Shown: in pieces, positions 16,731 to 25,878 of the stretch
Numbering within the stretch: the first letter of the stretch is position 1
How the letters are laid out: every line of letters starts with the position of its first letter
DNA from: Limnohabitans sp. T6-5
GTDB taxonomy: Bacteria; Pseudomonadota; Gammaproteobacteria; Burkholderiales; Burkholderiaceae_C
Direction: 5' to 3'
Length of the DNA stretch: 64,000 nt
NCBI RefSeq assembly: GCF_003063315.1
Contig: NZ_NERV01000004.1
Span: forward strand, 1 to 64,000
Program-made: the position numbers and the translations under genes
Notes under the pieces: model-generated
Database searches by the model: none
What the model was told of the DNA's origin: nothing
What the model saw: only the letters and a program-made list of their open reading frames with translations

Positions 16731-18317
16731 TTAAGGTTTGACGGTGATGAATTTCCAGGCCATCCCGTTGTCCGGAAACTGCACCAGCTCGATGTTTTTC
16801 TTGGCCGCCCAGTTGAGCGCTTGTTGGTGCAGTGGCAGGTGGCCCACATCGTCCTGGTGGATCTTCATGGCCTCGCGGATCATCTCGTTGCGCTTTTTCT
16901 GGTCGGTTTCAGAGGCCACCTTGTCGGTCAACTCGTCCACCTTGGGGTTGCTGTAGGCGCCCAGGTTGAACTGACCACGACCACCGTCACCGGGTGTGGA
17001 CATGATGGGATACAGCACGTTGTGGGCGTCCACGGTGCTTGCTGTCCAGCCGAGCATGTAAAAACTGGTGTTGCGGCTCAGGATCTTGGGGAAGTAGGTG
17101 CCCTTGGTCTCGGCTTCGAGGTTGATCTTGACGCCGATCTTGGCCAAGTTGGCGGCCACGGCCTGGCAGATTTCTGCATCGTTGACATAGCGGTCGTTCG
17201 GGCAGTTCATCTTGACTTCAAAACCGTTGGGGTAACCGGCTTCGGTCAGCAGCTTCTTGGCCGCTTCCACGTCGTAAGGCAGGCGCTTGGCCAGGTCAGG
17301 CGCAAAGCCGTTGACTTGAGGCGGGAACATCAGGGCCAGGGGCGTGGCTGCACCGCGCATGACACGGCTCTTGATGGTCTCGATGTCGATGGCCTGGTAG
17401 AAGGCTTTGCGAACACGGACGTCCTTGAAGGGGTTCTTGCCCTTGATGTTGGAGTAGAGCAGCTCGTCACGCTTTTGGTCCATGCCCAAAAAGATGGCGC
17501 GCAGCTCGGGGCCTTGCATGACTTTGAGCTTGTCGTTGGACTTGAGGCGGTCCACGTCTTGAACGGGCACTGGCTCCATCACATCCAACTCGCCCGACAA
17601 CATGGCTGCCACGCGGGTGGCGTCGTTGCCAATGACGGTGAAGATGACTTCGTCGACATTGCCAGCAATCTTGCCCCAGTAGTTGTTGTTGCGCGCAAAA
17701 CGAGTCTGCACGTTGGGCTGGCGCTCTTTGACAATGAAGGGGCCGGTGCCGTTGGCTTTGAAAGAGGCTGCATTTTCGATGCCTTTGCGGCGATCCACAG
17801 GCTTGGTGGCCTGGTTCTCTTCACACCACTTCTTGCTCATGATGGCCCAGTGCGTGATCAACTCGGGCACGATGGGAAACGGTGCAAAGGTGATGATGTC
17901 GATGGTGTGGTCGTTGATCTTCTTGATCTCTTTGAACTGGCCCACGTAACTCTTCATGTCTGAGCCTTCGCCCTTGGCGCGCTCGTAACTGAAGATCACG
18001 TCGTCTGCGGTGAACGGTGTGCCGTCATGGAATTTGACGCCTTTGCGCAAGTCAAAGCGCCACACGGTCGGGGCGGTTTGCTTCCAGCTGGTGGCCAGCA
18101 GCGGGGTGAGCTTGTAATTGGCATCACGCGAGACCAGCGTCTCGTAGACGTTTTCCACCACCGTGATTTGCAAAGACTCGTTGAGCGAGTGCGGGTCCAT
18201 CGACAGGGCGTCGCCCTGGTTGCCAATGCGCACGGTGACGGCCTGGGCACTGCCCATGGCCAATGCCGACATGACGGCCAGCGCGCAAAGGGAGCGTGAA
18301 AACTTGTGGTTACGCAT
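16731..18317 (-). CDS. ABC transporter substrate-binding protein, family 5, second paralogue
   Basis: Periplasmic receptor of 528 residues. The signal peptide ends at G-S-A-Q-A, and the mature protein begins VTVRIGNQGDALSMDPHS. Typical family 5 segments follow: LRKGVKFHDGTPFTADDVIFSYERA and VRKAFYQAIDIETI. Located between the amidohydrolase (37 bp upstream) and the second permease, it is the operon's resident receptor. The paralogue at 11457 sits at the distal end of the same transcription direction. Similarity to dipeptide receptors is general; the M20 hydrolase next door suggests an N-acylated or amidated amino acid as ligand, which is inference. Confidence 0.87.
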   Translation of the reverse strand: MRNHKFSRSLCALAVMSALAMGSAQAVTVRIGNQGDALSMDPHSLNESLQITVVENVYETLVSRDANYKLTPLLATSWKQTAPTVWRFDLRKGVKFHDGTPFTADDVIFSYERAKGEGSDMKSYVGQFKEIKKINDHTIDIITFAPFPIVPELITHWAIMSKKWCEENQATKPVDRRKGIENAASFKANGTGPFIVKERQPNVQTRFARNNNYWGKIAGNVDEVIFTVIGNDATRVAAMLSGELDVMEPVPVQDVDRLKSNDKLKVMQGPELRAIFLGMDQKRDELLYSNIKGKNPFKDVRVRKAFYQAIDIETIKSRVMRGAATPLALMFPPQVNGFAPDLAKRLPYDVEAAKKLLTEAGYPNGFEVKMNCPNDRYVNDAEICQAVAANLAKIGVKINLEAETKGTYFPKILSRNTSFYMLGWTASTVDAHNVLYPIMSTPGDGGRGQFNLGAYSNPKVDELTDKVASETDQKKRNEMIREAMKIHQDDVGHLPLHQQALNWAAKKNIELVQFPDNGMAWKFITVKP

Positions 18318-18354
18318 GAGAGTCTCCTTGGGTTGAGGTAATGGGTTTGAGGGA

Positions 18355-19587
18355 TCAGGAAAGGGGCAAGGCTTGCTCGATCAGGCTGGCATGCAAAGCA
18401 GCGCCGAGCGGCAAGATCTCGTCGTTGAAATCGTAGCGGCTGTTGTGCAGCGGGTGCGGCCCGGGGCCATGCGGCAGGCCCTGGCCAATGCGGATGTACG
18501 CGCCCGGCTTGGCTTGCAGCATGAATGAAAAATCTTCGCCGCCCATGCTGGGCATCATGTTGCGCCAGACCTTGTCTTCGCCCACCAGCTGGGTCGCCAC
18601 ATCGGCCACAAAATGGGCTTCGGCCACGGTGTTCACGGTGGCCGGGTAGGTGCGCTCGTAGTGCAGCTCGGCCGAGGCGCCAAAGCCCTGGGCAATGCCT
18701 GAGCACAAAGCACGCAGGCGGTCTTCAATCTGGTCTTGCACTGATTCGCTGTAGGTGCGCACCGTGCCCACCAGGGTGACCTCACCCGGGATCACACTCA
18801 TGGCAGCGGGGTGGCCGCCTTGCATCGAGCAAATGCTGACCACGGCCTGGTCAAACGCCGACAAATTGCGTGACACCACGCTTTGCGCCGCCGTGATGAG
18901 GTGGCCTGCCACCAGCACCGGATCAACAGCCTGATGCGGGCGCGCACCGTGGCCGCCTTTGCCGCGGATGAGGATTTCAATGCGGTCAACTGCCGCCTGC
19001 ATGGGGCCGGGCGTGACGCCAATCACACCCAAAGGGGTTTCGGGCGAGTTGTGCTGGGCAAAGACTTTTTCACAGGGAAAGCGCTCAAACAGACCGTCTT
19101 CCATCATGGCGCGGGCACCGGCGTAACCTTCTTCACCGGGCTGAAAAATCAGCACCGCCGTGCCGTCAAAGCGTCGGGTTTCTGCCAAATAGCGGGCGGC
19201 GCCCATCAGCATGGCCGTGTGGCCATCGTGTCCGCAGCCGTGCATCAGGCCGGGCTTGGACGATTTCCAGGTGCATTCGTTGTATTCGGTCAAGGGCAGG
19301 GCGTCCATGTCGGCCCGCAGACCAATCATGCGGCCGGGGTTGCTGGCCGAACGGCCCTGCCCATGCACCAGCGCGACCACGCCGGTTTTGCCCAGGCCGG
19401 TGTGGATGCTGTCCACACCGCACAACTTGAGCGCCTCGGCCACGCGGGCTGAGGTGTAGACCTCTTCAAAGCCCAATTCGGGGTGCGCGTGCAAATCGCG
19501 CCGAAAGGCCGTGAGCTCGGGGTGAAACTGGGCAATGCGCGCAAAGGCAGCGCCATGCCCCCAAACCGATTGCAAGGAAGCGCCCAT
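18355..19587 (-). CDS. M20 family amidohydrolase (N-acyl amino acid/hippurate hydrolase type)
   Basis: 410-residue cytoplasmic metallo-hydrolase. The metal-binding elements of the M20D family are visible: D-M-D-A-L-P, HGCGHDGHTAM, PGEEGYAGA, and a C-terminal SMGGEDFSFML. A central dimerisation domain contains GKGGHGARPH. It starts two bases after the permease at 19590 ends and is followed by the receptor gene, so transport and cleavage of the imported compound are probably coupled. The enzyme would release an amino acid from an acyl or amide conjugate. The frame is open further upstream, but that part overlaps the permease gene and is noncoding. Confidence 0.88.
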   Translation of the reverse strand: MGASLQSVWGHGAAFARIAQFHPELTAFRRDLHAHPELGFEEVYTSARVAEALKLCGVDSIHTGLGKTGVVALVHGQGRSASNPGRMIGLRADMDALPLTEYNECTWKSSKPGLMHGCGHDGHTAMLMGAARYLAETRRFDGTAVLIFQPGEEGYAGARAMMEDGLFERFPCEKVFAQHNSPETPLGVIGVTPGPMQAAVDRIEILIRGKGGHGARPHQAVDPVLVAGHLITAAQSVVSRNLSAFDQAVVSICSMQGGHPAAMSVIPGEVTLVGTVRTYSESVQDQIEDRLRALCSGIAQGFGASAELHYERTYPATVNTVAEAHFVADVATQLVGEDKVWRNMMPSMGGEDFSFMLQAKPGAYIRIGQGLPHGPGPHPLHNSRYDFNDEILPLGAALHASLIEQALPLS

Positions 19588-19589
19588 GG

Positions 19590-20570
19590 TCAATGTCCTC
19601 CGGCCTTGCCCACGCGCAGGCGGGGATCGACCACAAAATACAGCAAGTCCACTACCAGATTGATGACCACAAAAATCAGCGCAATCAGGCACAAATAAGC
19701 GGCCATCACTGGAATGTCGGCAAACGTGACCGCCTGGATGAAGAGCAAGCCCATGCCAGGCCACTGAAACACCGTCTCGGTGATGATGGCAAAAGCGATC
19801 AAACCGCCCAATTGCAGGCCCGTGATGGTCATCACCGGCACCAGGGTGTTTTTGAGCGCATGGCCAAAGTGAATGGTGCGGTTGGACAAGCCCCGGGCGC
19901 GGGCAAATTTGATGTAGTCGGTGCGCAAGACCTCCAGCATCTCGGCGCGCACCAGGCGCATGATCAAGGTCAGCTGAAACACCGCCAGCGTGATGGCGGG
20001 CAACACGATGTGGTGCCAGCCTGAGGCCGTGAGCAATCCCGTGCTCCACCAGCCAACATGCACCACATCACCACGCCCAAAACTGGGGAACCAGCCCAGT
20101 CCTACCGAAAACACCAGGATCAGCAAAATGCCGATCAGGAACGTCGGCAGCGACACGCCCAAAAGCGACAAGGTCATGAACATCTGGCTCATGAAGGTGC
20201 CGCGACGCAGGGCCGCATACACCCCCATCGGAATGCCAATGAGCAGCGCCATCGAGGCGGCCACCAAGGCCAACTCCAGCGTGGCCGGGAAACGCTCGGC
20301 GATCAGCCGCGAAACTTTGGCGCCTTGACGCAAGCTCAGGCCAAACTCGCCCTGCAGGGCATGGGTCAGGAAATGCCAGAACTGCACGAAAAAGGGCTGA
20401 TCCAGGCCCAGGCTTTGGCGCAGCTCCGTGATTTGCTCGGGTTTGGCGTCTTGCCCCAGCAAAAAGACCACCGGGTCGCCCACGTACTGGAACAACAAAA
20501 ACGCGATGAAAGCCACCGTGACCATCACCACCACGGCCTGAATCAGGCGTTGAAGAACGAATGCGAACAT
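19590..20570 (-). CDS. ABC transporter permease, OppB/DppB type; first gene of the operon
   Basis: 326-residue inner-membrane protein. The N-terminal helix has the typical start MFAFVLQRL. The long periplasmic part contains GQDAKPEQITELRQSLGLDQP, then come five more helices, and the EAA loop reads DYIKFARARGLSNRTIHFGHALKN. As the first gene of the minus-strand operon it is preceded by 245 bp shared with the divergent glutathione transferase gene, where promoters for both should lie. Gene order is permease, M20 hydrolase, receptor, permease, REP array, ATPase, ATPase, second receptor. Confidence 0.9.
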   Translation of the reverse strand: MFAFVLQRLIQAVVVMVTVAFIAFLLFQYVGDPVVFLLGQDAKPEQITELRQSLGLDQPFFVQFWHFLTHALQGEFGLSLRQGAKVSRLIAERFPATLELALVAASMALLIGIPMGVYAALRRGTFMSQMFMTLSLLGVSLPTFLIGILLILVFSVGLGWFPSFGRGDVVHVGWWSTGLLTASGWHHIVLPAITLAVFQLTLIMRLVRAEMLEVLRTDYIKFARARGLSNRTIHFGHALKNTLVPVMTITGLQLGGLIAFAIITETVFQWPGMGLLFIQAVTFADIPVMAAYLCLIALIFVVINLVVDLLYFVVDPRLRVGKAGGH

Positions 20571-20815
20571 GAAAATGAGGTGCGTGGACGATGGGTGGAT
20601 GTGAAGGCCATTTTGGGGGCCTGCGTGGCTTGCGGGATCATCGGTGAATTTATCAGTTGCTCAATCCTGAGACTATGCAACATTCAGGCCCGAATGCAGG
20701 AGAGGGAATTCCCCCAAAGCGTCTGTCGCGCACAAGACTGGTGCATTGGCACACAGAAACTGCAGGGCAGCCCCTCAGGTCGCTAACATGGGGGCTCCAT
20801 CCACGGGAGAACACC

Positions 20816-21499
20816 ATGATCCAGCTCTACATCGCCAACAAAAACTACTCGTCCTGGTCCATGCGCCCCTGGGTGCTGCTGCGCCAGGCGGGCATCGACT
20901 TTGAAGAGGTCTATGTCCGCTTTGACAGCTTTGCGCCCGACTCGCAGTTCAAGGCCGCATTGAAAGGCGTGAACCCTGTGGGCAAAGTGCCTGTGCTGGT
21001 GCACGATGGTCTGGCCGTGTGGGACACGCTGGCGATTGCGGAATATGTGGCCGAACAGTTCCCCGACAAGCAGCTCTGGCCACAAGAGCGCACCGCCCGC
21101 GCACGGGCCCGCAGCATCTGCGCTGAAATGCACAGCGGCTTTACGGGCCTGCGCAGCGCCTGCCCCATGAACATCGAGGCGAACCTGCCCGAGATCGGCG
21201 CTTTGACCCTGCGTGACAAACCCGCCGTGCGCTCCGATCTGGAGCGCATTTGCAGTCTGTGGAGCGGCCTGCTGGCAGAACACGGTGGCCCCCTGCTTTT
21301 TGGCGACTTCAGCGTGGCCGACGCCTACTTTGCCCCGGTGGTGATGCGCCTGAAGACCTACGCCCTGCCCGTGCCTGCCGATGTGGCCGCCTACATGGAC
21401 CGCGTGTGCGCCCTGCCCGGCGTCAAAGCCTGGATCGACGACGCACTGGCCGAGCAGGACTTCATCGACTTCGAAGAACCCTTCCGGGTGGCTCGCTGA
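20816..21499 (+). CDS. Glutathione S-transferase family protein
   Basis: 227-residue soluble protein with an N-terminal thioredoxin-like domain (residues 1-80, catalytic Ser in NYSSWSMRPW, VPVLV cis-Pro loop, and D-T-L-A-I-A-E-Y for glutathione binding) and an all-helical C-terminal domain. The ATG at 20816 follows GGGAGA by a few bases; an earlier in-frame ATG would add 53 residues that fit no domain. It is divergent from the ABC operon and 14 bp upstream of cca. The substrate cannot be inferred. The SSW motif is typical of a widespread proteobacterial subgroup of unknown role. Confidence 0.87.
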   Translation: MIQLYIANKNYSSWSMRPWVLLRQAGIDFEEVYVRFDSFAPDSQFKAALKGVNPVGKVPVLVHDGLAVWDTLAIAEYVAEQFPDKQLWPQERTARARARSICAEMHSGFTGLRSACPMNIEANLPEIGALTLRDKPAVRSDLERICSLWSGLLAEHGGPLLFGDFSVADAYFAPVVMRLKTYALPVPADVAAYMDRVCALPGVKAWIDDALAEQDFIDFEEPFRVAR

Positions 21500-21513
21500 G
21501 CCAAGCGACGGCC

Positions 21514-22767
21514 ATGCAAGTCTTTGTCGTCGGCGGTGCGGTGCGCGATGCCTTGATGGGCCAAAGCGTCAACGACCGCGACTGGGTGGTGGTGGGCAGC
21601 ACGCCCGAGGGCATGACCGCGCTCGGCTTTGCCCCTGTGGGCAAGGACTTTCCGGTGTTTTTGCACCCGCAGACCCGCGAGGAATACGCCCTGGCCCGCA
21701 CCGAGCGCAAAACCGCCCGGGGCTACAAAGGCTTTGCGGTACACGCCGAGCCGAGCGTCACGCTCGAAGAAGACCTGGCCCGGCGCGACCTCACGGTGAA
21801 CGCCATGGCCGTGCCCGAGGCGCTGGCCCATGCCGCGCCCAGCGCATGGGCGGGCCAGATCGTGGACCCGTATGACGGCCAAGCTGATCTGAAGAACAAG
21901 CTGCTGCGCCATGTGACCGATGCCTTTGCCGAAGACCCGGTGCGCATCCTGCGCGTGGCGCGGTTTGCGGCGCGCTTTGCCGACTTCAGCGTGGCCAACG
22001 ACACCATGACGCTGATGCGCCAGATGGTAGAGGACGGCGAAGTGGATCACCTGGTGCCCGAGCGCGTCTGGCAGGAACTGGCCAAAGGCCTCATGAGCAA
22101 GAAGCCCTCTCGCATGTTCGAAGTGCTGCGCGAATGCGGTGCGCTGCGCGTGCTGCTGCCTGAGCTGGACCGCCTGTGGGGCGTGCCCCAACGCCCTGAA
22201 TACCATCCTGAAGTGGACACGGGCGTGCACATGATGCTGGTGATGGACATGGCCGCCCACCTGAACACGCCGCTGGCAGTGCGCGTGGCCTGTCTGATGC
22301 ACGATCTGGGCAAAGGCACCACGCCCGCCGACGTGCTACCGCGCCACATTGGCCACGAAGGCCGCAGCGTCAAGCTTTTGCAAAAGGTGTGCGAGCGCCT
22401 GCGCGTGCCCACCGACTGCAAGGAACTGGCCGAAGTGGTGGCGCGCGAGCACGGCAACATCCACCGCAGTGCCGAGCTGAACGCCGAAGCCCTGATGCGC
22501 CTGCTGGAGCGCTGCGACGCGATTCGCCAGGCCCAGCGTTTTGTGCTCGTGCTGCAAGCGTGCGAATGCGATGCACGAGGGCGGCTGGGGTTTGAAGAAG
22601 CGGCGTACCCACCAGCCCAGCGTTTATTGCTCGCCCAACAGGCCGCGCTTTCGGTCGAGACCGCACCGATCGCTCAATTCGCCGCTCAAGAAGGTCTAAA
22701 AGGTCCTCAAATCGGCGAGCGGATCACTCAAGCGCGCGTGCAGGCCATTCGCCAATCCGGGGTCTGA
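21514..22767 (+). CDS. cca: CCA-adding tRNA nucleotidyltransferase with HD domain
   Basis: 417-residue multifunctional CCA enzyme that builds or repairs the 3' CCA of tRNA. The nucleotidyltransferase head shows GGAVRDAL (residues 7-14), metal ligands D21 and D23 in DRDWVV, and RRDLTVNAMA for nucleotide selection. A helical neck and body follow, then an HD phosphohydrolase domain (MHDLGKG, with GHEG and REHGN), as in the gamma/betaproteobacterial form. The start at 21514 is where homology begins; the frame extends upstream only across the transferase gene. Length matches the family (about 410). Confidence 0.95.
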   Translation: MQVFVVGGAVRDALMGQSVNDRDWVVVGSTPEGMTALGFAPVGKDFPVFLHPQTREEYALARTERKTARGYKGFAVHAEPSVTLEEDLARRDLTVNAMAVPEALAHAAPSAWAGQIVDPYDGQADLKNKLLRHVTDAFAEDPVRILRVARFAARFADFSVANDTMTLMRQMVEDGEVDHLVPERVWQELAKGLMSKKPSRMFEVLRECGALRVLLPELDRLWGVPQRPEYHPEVDTGVHMMLVMDMAAHLNTPLAVRVACLMHDLGKGTTPADVLPRHIGHEGRSVKLLQKVCERLRVPTDCKELAEVVAREHGNIHRSAELNAEALMRLLERCDAIRQAQRFVLVLQACECDARGRLGFEEAAYPPAQRLLLAQQAALSVETAPIAQFAAQEGLKGPQIGERITQARVQAIRQSGV

Positions 22768-22901
22768 GGGCTGCGTCCATTCAAGCACTTGCCGGATCTC
22801 AAGGTCCGACAAACACAAGGCAATCATCGTGATCTTGGCTCAGACAATGATGCGCTTGCTGTCGATGACCGTGGTCGAGCGTTGGGGCGCACCGCACAAA
22901 T

Positions 22902-23063
22902 GTCGGACTCTTCGAGTGCCAACCTGCGAATGCCGCACGGTTGCGGGAAATCATGAGGCTGCCTTGGGTGAGGTGGTGAATCTGCCCTTGACGTCGGGGT
23001 ATTTGACCACCGACTCATCTGGGACGAGGTGACTTGTAGGTCGGCACTCGAAGAGTCCGACAT
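22902..23063. repeat. Scattered REP-like palindromes, three units
   Basis: A forward ACTC/GAGT unit at 22902 (one base off in the right arm), a forward GGTC/GACC unit with altered loop at 22993, and a reversed ACTC/GAGT unit at 23036. A fragment of a fourth unit lies near 23102. They occupy the 400 bp between cca and trxC, in which I see no gene. Confidence 0.8.
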
Positions 23064-23165
23064 CTTCCATCCAACGATGTTTCTCCGTAGCTCAGGAGCT
23101 TGAGTCCGACATGTGTTTGCAAAGCACCTGCGCCTGAGTTTTGACAACCCCTGCCTACAGCCACT

Positions 23166-23612
23166 TCAGATGTGCGAACGCGCCCACTGCGCAATGTCAG
23201 CTGCAGACCGGAACGCGCCAGCCTGACGGGCAACTTCTTTGCCGCCGACAAACAGCGCCAGCGTGGGGATGCTGCGGATGTTGAAGCGGGCAGCAATGGC
23301 CTGAGCTTCTTCGGTGTTGAGTTTGGCCAGGCGCACCTGAGGCTCCAGCAAGCCAGCGGCTTGCTCGAAAGCCGGGGCCATCATGCGGCAAGGGCCGCAC
23401 CAAGGCGCCCAGAAATCCACCAGTACGGGAATCTGGTTGCGGCCAATGTGGCTGTCAAAAGTGGTAGCGTCCAGCGCCAGCGGGTGCCCGTCAAAAAGAG
23501 CCTGGTGGCACTTTCCGCAATCGGGTGCGCTGCGTAAATCGGGCACGCCTACCCGGTTGGTGGTGTGGCAATGCGGACAAACAATGTGCAAAGACTCGGA
23601 TGAAGCGGTCAT
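23166..23612 (-). CDS. trxC: Thioredoxin 2 with zinc-binding N-terminus
   Basis: 148-residue cytoplasmic protein disulfide reductase. The first 40 residues carry two CxxC pairs (CPHC and CGKC) that bind zinc in thioredoxin 2. The thioredoxin fold follows with active site WAPWCGPC and the cis-Pro loop RSIPTL. Regulation by oxidative stress is known for trxC in enterobacteria, but nothing in the upstream sequence shows that here. The ATG at 23612 was preferred to a TTG one codon earlier. Confidence 0.93.
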   Translation of the reverse strand: MTASSESLHIVCPHCHTTNRVGVPDLRSAPDCGKCHQALFDGHPLALDATTFDSHIGRNQIPVLVDFWAPWCGPCRMMAPAFEQAAGLLEPQVRLAKLNTEEAQAIAARFNIRSIPTLALFVGGKEVARQAGAFRSAADIAQWARSHI

Positions 23613-23701
23613 CAATTCCCCTTGTGTTCAGAAACACTTGGGGGCCATGACCCGCGCTTCAAGAGGCAGCAATACAACGGTTGTGCACCGTCAAGTTCAG
23701 A

Positions 23702-23953
23702 TCAACGATTGCGTGGCGCCATGGGGGGGCGGCCTGCCAAATGACGGAAGCTGATGCGGCCCTTGCTCAGGTCATAGGGCGACAATTCCAGGGTCACACG
23801 ATCACCCGCCAGAATACGGATGTGGTTTTTGCGCATCTTGCCTGCCGAGTAGGCAATCAGTTGGTGACCGTTGTCCAAAGTCACGCGGAAACGGGTGTCA
23901 GGCAACACTTCGTTGACCACGCCCATCAGTTCAATCAGTTCTTCTTTAGCCAT
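23702..23953 (-). CDS. infA: Translation initiation factor IF-1 paralogue
   Basis: 83-residue S1/OB-fold protein. [24 protein letters not shown], the central [10 protein letters not shown] and [17 protein letters not shown] are characteristic of IF-1, which occupies the ribosomal A site during initiation. It is about ten residues longer than the usual 72, ending in a basic Pro/Arg tail. Many betaproteobacteria carry two infA copies; since no ribosomal protein genes are nearby, this is probably the second, stand-alone copy. Confidence 0.92.
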   Translation of the reverse strand: MAKEELIELMGVVNEVLPDTRFRVTLDNGHQLIAYSAGKMRKNHIRILAGDRVTLELSPYDLSKGRISFRHLAGRPPMAPRNR

Positions 23954-23967
23954 TTAACACGTCTTTC

Positions 23968-24219
23968 TCAAAACAGAATCGGTTTGGATGTCTGGCGCTC
24001 CACCCAGAGCACGCCTTCATCGAGGGCATACTGAGTGGCTGCGTCAGGCGTTGCAAATTCGGGCACAAACCGCATCACGCGGTCGGTGCTGGCGCTGCCG
24101 TGGCCACTGGCCACCGACACTTGCGCGCCAAAAGCCCCATTGGGCAGCGCCCGGGAGCAAGGTTCAATACGGTACTTGCCCATCGCAAGGGGCTTGTGAA
24201 AACAATGGTGAATCGACAT
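23968..24219 (-). CDS. Small conserved-looking hypothetical protein
   Basis: 83 residues, no membrane segment. I do not recognise a named family. Features are a G-K-Y-R-I-E-P start to a strand-rich core, an R-V-M-R-F-V-P-E-F segment, and a helix D-A-A-T-Q-Y-A-L-D-E-G. Start is uncertain: ATG 24219 has a TAAAAT box only a few bases upstream, which would make it nearly leaderless, while M13 (24183) lacks a ribosome site. It lies 14 bp upstream of infA on the same strand and may be co-transcribed with it. Confidence 0.6.
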   Translation of the reverse strand: MSIHHCFHKPLAMGKYRIEPCSRALPNGAFGAQVSVASGHGSASTDRVMRFVPEFATPDAATQYALDEGVLWVERQTSKPILF

Positions 24220-24560
24220 GGATTTTATCTAATAGAGGTCTGGCCGCTTTTGCTGACTCTTGGTTACGGCTTGGCGGCACTGGTTTTGGCATGTCCTGCT
24301 GCCAAAAAACGCTTCCCTATGAACGCCCGAACAGGCTGATCACCGAACGTCACCGTGCAGAGGTGAGCGAAAAAGGAAGCAAAAAATCGTCTGGGCCCAG
24401 CTCTTGAAAAGCATGGCGGGCGATGAGCACAGTGGAGGACAAGACTGGCATCCCTCTGCCGGGATGCGCTATCGGCTCAGCAAGAGCGAGATGGGCATAA
24501 GTCGCCAATGGCGTGCCGCACTGTACCACGTTCGCAGTTTTGGTGCTTTTTTATACCTGT
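24220..24560. other. Intergenic region with one perfect hairpin, no recognised gene
   Basis: The only structure I see is GCATCCC/GGGATGC with a six-base loop at 24449-24468, without a T tract. Short open frames here have neither ribosome sites nor known domains. Confidence 0.5.
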
Positions 24561-24755
24561 TTACAGCCATTTGGCGATCAAACTGGCCAACATGCTGAGC
24601 AACAAAGTGCTGGTAATCGGGATAAACCATTCACGCCCGAACAGTCGAAACCGGAAATCGCCCGGCAAACGGCCAAAACCGAGCTTTTGCAGCCAAGGGT
24701 GCAAGCCGCTGAAGATGATCAGGGCCAACAAGACAACGAGCATCCAGCGCAGCAT
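24561..24755 (-). CDS. DUF2905 family small membrane protein
   Basis: 64 residues with two membrane helices (about 1-18 and 45-63) separated by a short loop containing K-L-G-F-G-R-L-P-G-D. That loop and the downstream F-R-L-F-G-R-E-W-F-I-P are typical of the DUF2905 family, whose function is unknown. It begins two bases after the methyltransferase gene ends and is probably translated from the same message. Confidence 0.82.
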   Translation of the reverse strand: MLRWMLVVLLALIIFSGLHPWLQKLGFGRLPGDFRFRLFGREWFIPITSTLLLSMLASLIAKWL

Positions 24756-24757
24756 GC

Positions 24758-25846
24758 TTACAGCCGATGCGAGCGGTCACCCCGCTCAAAGCCCTGGGCG
24801 GCCCAGTCGCTTGAGGTGGCCACGCCAATTACTTTGAACAGCTCGCCCATCTCGTGTTCGTTGACCAGGCGCTGGGCTTGACTGCGTTCGGCCAAAGTGG
24901 CGGCAGCCATGCATTCAGCAATGCCCAGATTCAACAAAAACCAGGCTTGGCTGGTGTAACCCAGCACGTCAAGTCCGGCATTTTGCGCGGCAAGCGCCAC
25001 GCCGGTGAAGTTGACGTGGGCCGTGATGTCTTTTTGGCCCACCGCCACCAGCGGGTCAGCGTCTGCCTGGTGCAGCTGGTGGCACATGACGGTGCCCATG
25101 TGACGTTGAGGATGGAAATACTCCCCTTCCGGAAAGCCGTAATCCAGAAAAAACGCCGCACCGCCCTGCCCAGCCTTCAGACGCTCAGCCAAACTGGCAA
25201 GGAAGGCTTCGGCCTGCGGGTGGATTTCGGTCAGGTAGTCGTGTTCCCCCTCCACCTCCAGAGGCGGACGCAAGTCGGTCGGCCGGTCTTCCCAGACAAA
25301 CCCCTCTCCCTCGCTGATCACGCCGCGCTCATGCCAGACGCCACCTGTGCGCTGCAACAACTGCACCGGCATGGCGTCGAGCACCTCGTTGCCCACCACC
25401 ACGCCTTCGATCACATCCGGCCAGGCGTCGAGCCAGCGCACTTTGTGGGCGTGTGGAGCCAGTGTGTCGGCCTGCCGGGCGCGCAAAGTGCCAGACAAAT
25501 CGATGATGGTGTAACGCTCAACCGAATCGCCCAGGCTGTCCAGCAGCTGCAAGGCCAGGGCACCTGTGCCCGCGCCAAACTCCCAGACATCCTGCGTGCC
25601 CGTGGCTTGCAAGGCCTGACGCACTTGCACCGCAAGCGTCTGCCCAAACAGGGGCGAGAGCCCCGGCGCGGTTACAAAATCGCTTCCCGAAGACGGCATG
25701 GCGCCAAACTTTTGCAAGGTGTTGGTGTAGTAGCCCAGGCCAGGCTCGTACAGGGCCATGGCCATGAAACGGTCAAAGCCGATCCAGCCGCCCGCTTGCG
25801 CGATGGCCTGATGGATGCGGTCACACAGGGGCTTCGTTAAACTCAT
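24758..25846 (-). CDS. SAM-dependent methyltransferase of the MidA/NDUFAF7 family
   Basis: 362-residue class I methyltransferase. A family-specific N-terminus (FMAMALYEPGLGYY) precedes the SAM-binding loop VWEFGAGTGALALQ, followed by VVGNEVLDAMPV and a C-terminal FFLDYGFPEGEYFHPQR. Eukaryotic members methylate a complex I subunit on arginine; the bacterial substrate is not established. The start at 25846 (MSLTKP) is chosen because homology begins there and the gene is divergent from the reductase at 25879. The frame is open for 11 further codons. Confidence 0.87.
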   Translation of the reverse strand: MSLTKPLCDRIHQAIAQAGGWIGFDRFMAMALYEPGLGYYTNTLQKFGAMPSSGSDFVTAPGLSPLFGQTLAVQVRQALQATGTQDVWEFGAGTGALALQLLDSLGDSVERYTIIDLSGTLRARQADTLAPHAHKVRWLDAWPDVIEGVVVGNEVLDAMPVQLLQRTGGVWHERGVISEGEGFVWEDRPTDLRPPLEVEGEHDYLTEIHPQAEAFLASLAERLKAGQGGAAFFLDYGFPEGEYFHPQRHMGTVMCHQLHQADADPLVAVGQKDITAHVNFTGVALAAQNAGLDVLGYTSQAWFLLNLGIAECMAAATLAERSQAQRLVNEHEMGELFKVIGVATSSDWAAQGFERGDRSHRL

Positions 25847-25878
25847 GGCGTTTTTCATTAACTGTGGATTGTCCCCCA

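Noticed and set aside
16665..17963. A 432-codon open frame antisense to the ABC receptor
   Set aside because: The minus-strand frame encodes a clear family 5 receptor with signal peptide; the plus-strand frame has no start context.
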